NCBI GenBank assembly: GCA_045646965.1
Contig: JAZRLR010000029.1
Span: 74,395-138,394, forward strand
DNA: 64,000 bases
Source of the DNA: HGM04593 sp045646965
GTDB lineage: Bacteria; Bacteroidota; Bacteroidia; Bacteroidales; Bacteroidaceae
Direction: 5' to 3'
The notes beneath the pieces were generated by a model that had not been told where the DNA came from, did no database searches, and worked only from the letters and a program-made list of their open reading frames with translations. The stretch's first letter is position 1; every line of letters starts with the position of its first letter. Positions 17,255 through 24,376 of this stretch are shown here, piece after piece. The translations under genes were made by a program, and so were the position numbers.

Positions 17255-18141
17255 TGGCACCCAACAAGAAATTCACATTAGGACGTGGTCTCAATGCACT
17301 TATCTCCACAGAGGCCGTGCAGACATCGGGCTCGCAATCTATAGGCGAGATTGAGATAAGCCTCATCGAGGCCAACCCCAACCAGCCCCGACGCGAATTC
17401 AACGAGGAGGCGCTGCAGGAACTTGCCGACTCTATCAGGGAGCTTGGAATCATTCAGCCCATCACCCTGCGCAAGACAGGTGAAGACAAATATCAGATTA
17501 TTGCGGGTGAGCGACGCTTCCGCGCATCGCAGCTTGCAGGCAGAACCACAATTCCGGCATATATACTCAAGGCCGACGACGAGGACACAATGGAGATGGC
17601 CCTCATCGAGAATATACAGCGCGAAGACCTCAACGCGCTCGAGATAGCTCTCGCCTACCAGCAGCTCATTGAGCAGCACAACCTCTCACAGGAGCAGTTG
17701 AGCAAACGTGTGGGCAAGGGACGCGCAACCATAGCCAACTTCCTGCGTCTGCTGAAGCTGCCTGCGATAATACAGGTAGCATTGAAAGACAAGAAGATAG
17801 ATATGGGACACGCGCGTGCGCTCCTCTCACTCGAAAGCCCCGCCGAGCAGATAAAGCTCTACCACGAGATAGAAGAGAAGAACTACTCGGTGCGCGAGGT
17901 AGAAGAGATTGTGCGCAAAACCAAGGAGGGCAAAGCCGAAACAGCCACAGAGGGCAAAGCCGGTGCCGCAAAGCAGATTGCACCCGAGTTTCATCAACTG
18001 AAAAAACAGCTCACGCAATTCTTCCGCACCCCCGTGCAGCTCACCTGCTCGGCCAAAGGAAGCGGAAAAATAAGCATCAAGTTCAAGAATGAGCAGGAAT
18101 TTGAAAGAATTATTGCTATATTTGACAAATTAAACAATTGA
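17254..18141 (+). CDS. parB: ParB family chromosome-partitioning protein (Spo0J)
   Basis: A 295-residue parS-binding CTPase. The N-terminal region has PNQPRREF near residue 37, then the ParB/Srx box with IIAGERRFRAS near residue 83 and the ENIQREDLNALE stretch near residue 116; a helix-turn-helix follows (LSKRVGKGRATIANFLRLL), and a C-terminal dimerisation region. All core motifs are present. The start is fixed by one-base overlap with parA. The next gene begins four bases after the stop. Confidence 0.95.
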   Translation: MAPNKKFTLGRGLNALISTEAVQTSGSQSIGEIEISLIEANPNQPRREFNEEALQELADSIRELGIIQPITLRKTGEDKYQIIAGERRFRASQLAGRTTIPAYILKADDEDTMEMALIENIQREDLNALEIALAYQQLIEQHNLSQEQLSKRVGKGRATIANFLRLLKLPAIIQVALKDKKIDMGHARALLSLESPAEQIKLYHEIEEKNYSVREVEEIVRKTKEGKAETATEGKAGAAKQIAPEFHQLKKQLTQFFRTPVQLTCSAKGSGKISIKFKNEQEFERIIAIFDKLNN

Positions 18142-18145
18142 GACT

Positions 18146-18892
18146 GTGAAAATACCGCGTTTCACTAATACCAGGATAGTGTTGTGGGCGGCAATGATGA
18201 TATTTGCAGCCACACAGAACGCAATCGCACAAGAGACACTTGTGCAGCGTGCCGACACCCTCTTCGAGGCCACCCTGCGTGCCGACTCCGCCGCTGCTGC
18301 CGAGGCCTACGAGAGGCAGATATTTGCAGCACCCGACAGCAGCCGTGCCGCCCTCAAGCGACAGAGCATCGGCGAGAACGTGCCTCAAATAACCCCCTTC
18401 AAGCCCGACCCCACAAAGGCAACGTGGCTTGCGATAGCCTTCCCCGGCGGCGGACAGATATACAACCGCAAGTACTGGAAGCTGCCTGTCGTCTACGGAG
18501 GATTCATCGGCTGCCTGTATGCCTACAACTGGAACACACAGATGTACAGCGACTACCGTCAGGCTTATCTCGATATTATGGACAGCGACCCGAACAGCGA
18601 CTCATACAAGGACTTTTTCCGCCCGGGATACGACTTTGAGGGAAATAAAGAGTACCTCACAAAGGTATTTAAAAAGAGAAAAGACCGCTACCGCCGTTGG
18701 CGCGACTTGAGCATATTCGCCTTCATAGGAGTGTATGTAGTGTCGGTCATCGACGCCTATGTCGATGCACAATTGAGCAGTTTCGACATAAGCGAAGACC
18801 TAAACCTCTCCATACAACCGCAGATAATAGAAAACGGCTACGGACACAACACAAGGGGCACATACGGCCTCAACTGCAACATAACATTCTGA
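18146..18892 (+). CDS. DUF5683 domain envelope protein
   Basis: A 248-residue protein of unknown function, found in this same position in many Bacteroidales. A signal-like hydrophobic segment (residues 11-28, ending NAIAQ) is followed by a charged region, then the DUF5683 core: WLAIAFPGGGQIYNRKYWK near residues 90-108, a hydrophobic stretch, a basic KKRKDRYRRWRD near 177, and a second membrane segment near 190-208. The start is GTG at 18146; no better in-frame ATG precedes the signal. Its place between parB and a lytic transglycosylase suggests an envelope role tied to growth, but no activity is known to me. Confidence 0.82.
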   Translation: MKIPRFTNTRIVLWAAMMIFAATQNAIAQETLVQRADTLFEATLRADSAAAAEAYERQIFAAPDSSRAALKRQSIGENVPQITPFKPDPTKATWLAIAFPGGGQIYNRKYWKLPVVYGGFIGCLYAYNWNTQMYSDYRQAYLDIMDSDPNSDSYKDFFRPGYDFEGNKEYLTKVFKKRKDRYRRWRDLSIFAFIGVYVVSVIDAYVDAQLSSFDISEDLNLSIQPQIIENGYGHNTRGTYGLNCNITF

Positions 18893-18907
18893 TAAACACA
18901 AGAAAAA

Positions 18908-20263
18908 ATGCGACAACACATCATACTTTTGATATCTACGCTGTTCTTTGCGGGAGCACAGGCACAAGAGAGCTACACAGCCCCTGCCGACTCCACAGAC
19001 AACGGCGCACTCTTTGACGAGAGTGTGGTGCGCGACAGCGACATTGTGCACCCCGACACACTCGACCTCTTTGCCACCGACAACGCCTCGGCAGCAGACA
19101 GCCTGGTGTTTGAGTTCCCCGAGGGAATGAACGCCGAGATAGACAGCCTGCTCAACGGTTGGCAGGCACGCAACCTGCTCAAGAGTTTCGACTGCAACAG
19201 CGAGGGATGGGAAAACATAAAACTCAACGACACGGTATATGCAATGCGACTGCGCGAAATGCCCTGCATCATAGATATGCCCTACAATAGTATGGTGCGC
19301 CAGTGCATCGACCGCTACGCCACACGCAACCGCTCACTCGTGGCCTATATGCTCGGAATTTCAGAATTCTATATGCCTATGATTGAGGCCGAGATAGACA
19401 AGTATGATATGCCGCACGAGCTCAAATATCTGCCTGTGATAGAGTCGGCCCTCAACCCCAAGGCGGTGTCACGCGCGGGCGCAAAAGGCTTGTGGCAGTT
19501 TATGTTTGCCACAGGAAAGCTCTACGGCTTGAAGTCGAACAACTACATCGACGACCGTTTCGACCCCCTGAAAGCCACACGCGCCGGTCTTAACTACCTG
19601 CGCGACCTCTACAACTTCTTCAACCGTTGGGACCTTGCCGTAGCAGCCTATAACTGCGGCCCGGGTAACGTAAAAAAAGCAATTCTGCGCTCGGGAGGAA
19701 AGACCGATTTCTGGGAGATATACCGTTTCCTGCCTCGCGAGACACGCGGCTATCTGCCTGCGCTCATCGCGGCAAACTACATTATGACCTACCACGAAGA
19801 CCACGGCATCTGCCCTATGGAGCCCAAACTCCCCATAGGCACCGACACGCTGCACATAACAAAAAACCTCCACTTTAAACAAATCGCGCAGTATTGCGAT
19901 ATGGATATAGAGGACATAAGGGCCATAAACCCACAATACATAAAAGACATAATCCCCGGAGAGGCCGAGCGTTATGTATTGCGCCTGCCCAACGACGCGA
20001 TAACAAAGTTCATCGCCAACGAAGACAGCATATACAGCTACAAGAAAGAGGAATTCTTCCCCAAGAGCGACATTGCCAAGATGCTCAAGCAGGCAAAGGC
20101 CAACGACGACGGGCGAGGAACCCTCAAATACCACAAGATACGCAACGGCGAGACTCTGGGAACCATCGCACGCAAATACCGCGTCAGCGTGAAGCAGATT
20201 ATGAAGTGGAACAATATGCGCAATACAAAAATACGCGCAGGACGAACACTGAAAATATATTAA
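18908..20263 (+). CDS. mltD: Membrane-bound lytic murein transglycosylase with LysM (MltD-like)
   Basis: A 451-residue exported enzyme that cleaves peptidoglycan glycan strands to 1,6-anhydro ends. An N-terminal signal peptide (residues 1-19, ending GAQAQ) is followed by an acidic linker, a transglycosylase SLT domain with the catalytic Glu in YLPVIESALNPKAVS (about 177-191) and GAKGLWQFM, and then AAYNCGPGNVKKA. A LysM domain closes the protein (about residues 405-451: HKIRNGETLGTIARKY, KWNNM). No lipobox is seen, so it is probably periplasmic or held by LysM. It lies 15 bases after the DUF5683 gene and six before rel. Confidence 0.92.
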   Translation: MRQHIILLISTLFFAGAQAQESYTAPADSTDNGALFDESVVRDSDIVHPDTLDLFATDNASAADSLVFEFPEGMNAEIDSLLNGWQARNLLKSFDCNSEGWENIKLNDTVYAMRLREMPCIIDMPYNSMVRQCIDRYATRNRSLVAYMLGISEFYMPMIEAEIDKYDMPHELKYLPVIESALNPKAVSRAGAKGLWQFMFATGKLYGLKSNNYIDDRFDPLKATRAGLNYLRDLYNFFNRWDLAVAAYNCGPGNVKKAILRSGGKTDFWEIYRFLPRETRGYLPALIAANYIMTYHEDHGICPMEPKLPIGTDTLHITKNLHFKQIAQYCDMDIEDIRAINPQYIKDIIPGEAERYVLRLPNDAITKFIANEDSIYSYKKEEFFPKSDIAKMLKQAKANDDGRGTLKYHKIRNGETLGTIARKYRVSVKQIMKWNNMRNTKIRAGRTLKIY

Positions 20264-20269
20264 AAGCGT

Positions 20270-22498
20270 ATGGAGAGCGAAAAAAGGATTATCGACGAAG
20301 AGAAAGCCATAAACGATGCCTTCGATGAGCTGTTGGAGATATATCTGGCATCGCAGCACCGCAAGAAAGTTGAGCTCATAACAAAAGCCTTCAATTTTGC
20401 GCGTCAGGCACACAAAGGAGTGCGCCGTCACAGCGGTGAGCCCTATATTATGCACCCGCTCGAGGTGGCAAAGATTGTGTGCAAAGAGATAGGCCTCGGC
20501 TCCACATCGATATGCGCCGCGCTGCTCCACGACGTTGTAGAGGACACCGACTACACGGTGGACGACATAAGAAACCTTTTCGGCGACAAGATAGCCGAGA
20601 TTGTGAACGGCCTCACAAAGATTGCCGGAGGTGTGTTCGGAGCACACGCATCGGAGCAAGCCGAGAACTTCAAGAAGCTGCTGCTCACAATGAGCGAGGA
20701 CATAAGAGTCATACTCATAAAGATAGCCGACCGCCTGCACAATATGCGCACGCTGGAGTTTATGCCCGAAAACAAGCAGTACAAGATAACCGGCGAAACA
20801 CTCTACATATATGCCCCCATAGCCTACCGCTTGGGATTGAGCAATATAAAGACAGAGCTCGAGAATTTGAGCTTCCGCTACGAGCACCCCGAGGAGTTCT
20901 ACAAGATAGAAAAACTCATTGAGAACACCCGACGCGACCGCGACATTCTGTACCGCGAATTCATCTCGCCCATCTGTAGCGAGCTCGACGCCATAGGCCT
21001 CAAATATCGCATCATAGGACGTGTGAAATCGCCCTACTCCATCTGGAACAAGATGCAGAAGAAGCACGTTGCCTTTGAAGACATCTTCGACATACTTGCA
21101 GTGCGCATCATATTCACACCGCGCGAAGGCAAGGACGAAAACAACGAGTGCTTCAACATATACATCGCCCTCACAAAGCTCTACAACGCCCACCCCGACC
21201 GCTTGCGCGACTGGGTAAACAAGCCCCGCACCAACGGTTACAAGGCACTGCACGCCACATTTATGAGCAAACGCGGCGAGTGGATAGAGGTGCAGGTGCG
21301 CAGCGAGAAGATGAACGAAATGGCAGAGAAGGGAATCGCGGCACACTGGAAATACAAGAGCCAGGGCGAAGACAGCGGCGACGAGCAGCTCGAAGCCTGG
21401 CTGCACACCATAAAAGAGATTCTCGACGACCCGCAACCCAACGCCCTCGACTTCCTCGACACGATAAAATTAAACCTCTATGCCACCGAGATATTTGTCT
21501 TCACCCCAAAGGGCGACATAAAGACAATGCCACAGAACTGCACGGCTCTCGACCTCGCATACAGCATACACACCTTCCTTGGCAACCACTGCATAGGCGC
21601 AAAGGTGAACCACAAGCTGGTACCCCTGAACCACCAGCTCCAGAGCGGTGACCAGGTAGAGATTATAACCTCCAACGCACCCCGTGTCGATGAGAGCTGG
21701 CTCACATTTGTAACCACAGCCAAGGCTCGCGCAAAAATCACAGCCGCCCTGCGCCGTAAACAGCGCCTGCTCGTGCGCGACGGCGAGGAACTGCTGAACA
21801 AATTCCTTGAGCAAGAGGGCTTGAGCAACTACAGCAATAACATAGAAAAGCTGTGGAAGCTGCATAACCTCAAAGACAAAGAAGCACTGCTTGCAGCCAT
21901 AGGCGAGGGCACCATAACCTTGGGCAGCGACGACAAAGACGCTCTGCTCGGCAATAAAAAGTTCAGTTTGCAATCACTCTTCTTCTTTAGTAAAGATAAA
22001 AAGAAAGAGGAGGAGAAAACCGGCGAGACCTTTGAGAATATAGACCACAAGAAGCCTATAAACCTCACCGACGAGAATATCCAGAAGAGCTATATCATAG
22101 CCGACTGCTGTCACCCCATACCGGGCGACGACGTGCTGGGATACTACGACGAGGATAAGCACATTGTGATACACAAGCGCAACTGCCCCGTTGCCAATAC
22201 CCTCAAGAGCAGCCACGGCGACAAGATTCTGGCGGCAAGGTGGGATATGCACAAGAAGCTCAACTTCATTGTCCCCATACAGATAAAGGGTATCGACGAC
22301 CTTGGAGTGCTCAACGAAATTACCGCAATCATAGCACGCGAGTTCAGCGCAAGCATTCAAAAGCTGCATCTCGAGAGCAGCGACGGCATCTTCGAAGGCA
22401 CCTTCTGGATAAATGTCCACGATGTAGAGGATGTGAAGAATATGTGTTCGAGCCTCAAGAAGATAAAGAGCATAAAAACCATAGCGCGAATAGGATAA
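20270..22498 (+). CDS. rel: RelA/SpoT family (p)ppGpp synthetase/hydrolase
   Basis: A 742-residue long RelA-SpoT homologue. The N-terminal HD hydrolase is intact (YIMHPLEVAKI near 61, LLHDVVEDTDYT near 85, ADRLHNMRTLEF near 154), followed by the synthetase (GRVKSPYSIWNKM near 252, RTNGYKALHATF near 321), a TGS domain (FVFTPKGDIKTMP near 410), a zinc-finger-like DCCHPIPGD near 610 and a C-terminal ACT domain. With both active-site sets present it should make and degrade the stringent alarmone. It is the last gene of the parA-parB-DUF5683-mltD run. Confidence 0.94.
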   Translation: MESEKRIIDEEKAINDAFDELLEIYLASQHRKKVELITKAFNFARQAHKGVRRHSGEPYIMHPLEVAKIVCKEIGLGSTSICAALLHDVVEDTDYTVDDIRNLFGDKIAEIVNGLTKIAGGVFGAHASEQAENFKKLLLTMSEDIRVILIKIADRLHNMRTLEFMPENKQYKITGETLYIYAPIAYRLGLSNIKTELENLSFRYEHPEEFYKIEKLIENTRRDRDILYREFISPICSELDAIGLKYRIIGRVKSPYSIWNKMQKKHVAFEDIFDILAVRIIFTPREGKDENNECFNIYIALTKLYNAHPDRLRDWVNKPRTNGYKALHATFMSKRGEWIEVQVRSEKMNEMAEKGIAAHWKYKSQGEDSGDEQLEAWLHTIKEILDDPQPNALDFLDTIKLNLYATEIFVFTPKGDIKTMPQNCTALDLAYSIHTFLGNHCIGAKVNHKLVPLNHQLQSGDQVEIITSNAPRVDESWLTFVTTAKARAKITAALRRKQRLLVRDGEELLNKFLEQEGLSNYSNNIEKLWKLHNLKDKEALLAAIGEGTITLGSDDKDALLGNKKFSLQSLFFFSKDKKKEEEKTGETFENIDHKKPINLTDENIQKSYIIADCCHPIPGDDVLGYYDEDKHIVIHKRNCPVANTLKSSHGDKILAARWDMHKKLNFIVPIQIKGIDDLGVLNEITAIIAREFSASIQKLHLESSDGIFEGTFWINVHDVEDVKNMCSSLKKIKSIKTIARIG

Positions 22499-22510
22499 CT
22501 TCGATAGAAT

Positions 22511-22544
22511 AAAAAAGCAAGAGCAGCCCGCGGGCTGCTCTTGC
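22511..22544 (-). terminator. Perfect palindrome terminator downstream of the MerR gene
   Basis: A perfect 28-base palindrome (14-base arms, 22517-22530 and 22531-22544) flanked on its left by six A, which read as six U on the minus strand. This fits a rho-independent terminator for the minus-strand M23-MerR transcript; on the plus strand it may also stop readthrough from rel, 18 bases after its stop. Confidence 0.75.
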
Positions 22545-22598
22545 CGCATCTTTGCGGTGCAGACACTGCAAGACACGTTTTTATGAAACAACAAATCT

Positions 22599-22949
22599 TT
22601 ACAAGAAATCGAGCTGCGCCTTTATGCCGAGGAGTTCCTCGCGTATAGCCTTCAGGCGATCGATAACCTCGGCCGAGGTGTCGGCATTCTCTTTATTTCC
22701 AGCCCCTTTGAGGTGCTGCTTGGCTCCCGCAAGAGTGAGACCACGCTCCTTTACAAGGTGATGTATGAGGCGCACCGTTTTAATATCCTCCTTGGTGTAA
22801 CGACGCACGCCATTGGCACCCTTATAGGGCGCAAGCTGACGAAACACACTCTCCCAATAGCGCAGAGTGGTCTCGGTGACACCTATCTCCTCGGCCACCT
22901 CTTTTATAGAGTAGTAGAGTTTTAAATCCTTATCCTTTGACAAAGCCAT
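22599..22949 (-). CDS. MerR family transcriptional regulator
   Basis: A 116-residue regulator with an N-terminal winged-helix MerR domain: YSIKEVAEEIGVTETTLRYW (about residues 12-31), RRYTKEDIKTVRLIHHLVKE, and a short coiled C-terminal region. There is no metal-binding Cys set or drug-binding domain. ATG 22949 is five bases after the end of the upstream M23 gene; a TTG at 22958 overlaps it and is less likely. This small type sits beside an M23 peptidase in many Bacteroidales, and its target is unknown; local envelope genes are a guess. Confidence 0.88.
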   Translation of the reverse strand: MALSKDKDLKLYYSIKEVAEEIGVTETTLRYWESVFRQLAPYKGANGVRRYTKEDIKTVRLIHHLVKERGLTLAGAKQHLKGAGNKENADTSAEVIDRLKAIREELLGIKAQLDFL

Positions 22950-22954
22950 ATAAA

Positions 22955-23929
22955 TCAATCGTAAATTTTTCCGTGGTTCTCGGCCATCTGCAGCATTTGG
23001 TCGTAACCCTCGGCGTCGAGGTCCATAAAATAGTAGTTGATGGGATTGACGTGCTGCCCCTTTACAATCACTTCGTAGTGCAGGTGCGGGCCCGTGCTCT
23101 TGCCCGAGTTTCCGCTTAACGCAATCTGCTCGCCGCGCACCACCTTCTGCCCGGGCTTTACCATAAATTTGTTATTATAGAGGTGGGCATAGAGAGTTTT
23201 TATTCCGTAGCCGTGGTCAATGGTCACCGTGTAGCCGTAGCCCGACTGCCACTTGGCCGATACCACGGTGCCGTCGGCCGTTGCATAGACGGGGGTGCGG
23301 TTGTCACACGAGAAATCCATTCCGTTGTGTTTCTTGCGCACCTTGTACACCGGGTCGATGCGCCAGCCATAGCCCGAGGCTGTGCGTTTGAGGTCGCGGT
23401 TCGCAATAGGCTGTATAGCAGGCAGATGACGCAGGTAATCCTCGCGCTCGGCATCGAGTTCCACAAGGGTGTCGAACGACTTTATCTGCAAGTATATCTG
23501 CTTGTCGAGCATATCCATCTTTTGAGCCGTCTCCACCACAAGGGCGGCGTTGTCCATCTCCATAAGGTCGTCGTAACGCGATGTACCGCCATAGCCCGAG
23601 TTGCGGGTGTGGGCAGGCAACGGCTCCGACTCGAGCAGCACACGGTAGAGGTTGTCGTCGCGCTGCTGAATATCCTCAAGCACCTCCATCGCATCGTCGA
23701 GGCGCTGCGACATAATGCGGTACTGCGCAAGCAGACGGGAATTTTCCTGCTGCAGTTCCTTCATCGAAGGTGTTTCAATGAGCAGGTAAAAGATGAGAAA
23801 AGAGAGACCGCCAAATATTATAAACATCAAAATGCGGCGCAGGATTGTGAGAAAGCGCTGCGCAAGATTTGGGTATACACGGTCGTAGGTGCGTGTGGCA
23901 GGGTTAAATATGTAATAGACTTTTCTCAT
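22955..23929 (-). CDS. M23 family metallopeptidase (LytM domain)
   Basis: A 324-residue inner-membrane-anchored protein. A short cytoplasmic N-terminus precedes a membrane segment (about 30-50), a coiled-coil region (55-90) and a C-terminal LytM/M23 domain. The zinc ligands are visible in KHNGMDFS (near 201-208) and HLHYEVIV (near 287-294), together with SGYGWRIDPV, so it may cleave peptidoglycan cross-links rather than only activate other enzymes. It is the first gene of a two-gene unit with the MerR regulator. Divergent to alaS. Confidence 0.92.
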   Translation of the reverse strand: MRKVYYIFNPATRTYDRVYPNLAQRFLTILRRILMFIIFGGLSFLIFYLLIETPSMKELQQENSRLLAQYRIMSQRLDDAMEVLEDIQQRDDNLYRVLLESEPLPAHTRNSGYGGTSRYDDLMEMDNAALVVETAQKMDMLDKQIYLQIKSFDTLVELDAEREDYLRHLPAIQPIANRDLKRTASGYGWRIDPVYKVRKKHNGMDFSCDNRTPVYATADGTVVSAKWQSGYGYTVTIDHGYGIKTLYAHLYNNKFMVKPGQKVVRGEQIALSGNSGKSTGPHLHYEVIVKGQHVNPINYYFMDLDAEGYDQMLQMAENHGKIYD

Positions 23930-24376
23930 TGTATTCGCACATTACAGGAGCGAGCACCTCAACGGCACAACCTCCTCGGTTCCTTCGCATTTTATTGCAA
24001 AAATATACACAAACGAGCAAAAGTGCATCAAGCGAGTGGGAAAAAATTTTATTTTTTCACGCAACGAGCGCAAAAGCACTTCGGCGAAGCCAAATAATAT
24101 CAAGCTTGCTTGGATATTTACAGAAAGTGCAGGTTATTTTCGAGCTTCAGTTCAAAAATAGTAAAAAGCGGCATTTTACGCAACAAAATCCCCGATATTC
24201 CTAACACGCATAAAAGAGAGCGTAGCAGCGGGCAAGAAAGAGAGAAAAACCACACAGGATTATCGCCCAAAATATTCGTTTTTTCACTCATTTGTTGTAA
24301 CTTTGCACGATGTTGCGCACAGATGTATCCACGTCGTCGCGGCAAGAAACTAAGAAATAACATAAACAATAAAAAT
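23930..24376. other. Divergent intergenic region M23/alaS
   Basis: These 447 bases hold no convincing gene. A -7-like element for the minus-strand M23 gene (TATTTTTG on the minus strand at 23998-24005) and the alaS promoter (24275-24305) are seen. The alaS frame is open upstream to 24110, but the predicted residues there do not resemble AlaS. Confidence 0.5.
24275..24305 (+). promoter_or_regulatory. Promoter of alaS
   Basis: TAACTTTG at 24298-24305 fits the TAnnTTTG -7 element and TTCG at 24275-24278, nineteen bases upstream, is a one-base variant of the -33 TTTG. The leader would be about 65 bases. Confidence 0.5.

Noticed and set aside
19469..21436. A 655-codon open frame antisense to the lytic transglycosylase and rel genes
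   Set aside because: Its composition (very Val/Leu/Cys/Tyr-rich, no motifs) is that of a shadow of strongly biased codons on the other strand, and both sense genes carry complete family motifs.
24110..24376. An N-terminal extension of AlaS
   Set aside because: The frame is open, but the residues are basic and unlike AlaS, the promoter lies inside it, and the family start is at 24377.
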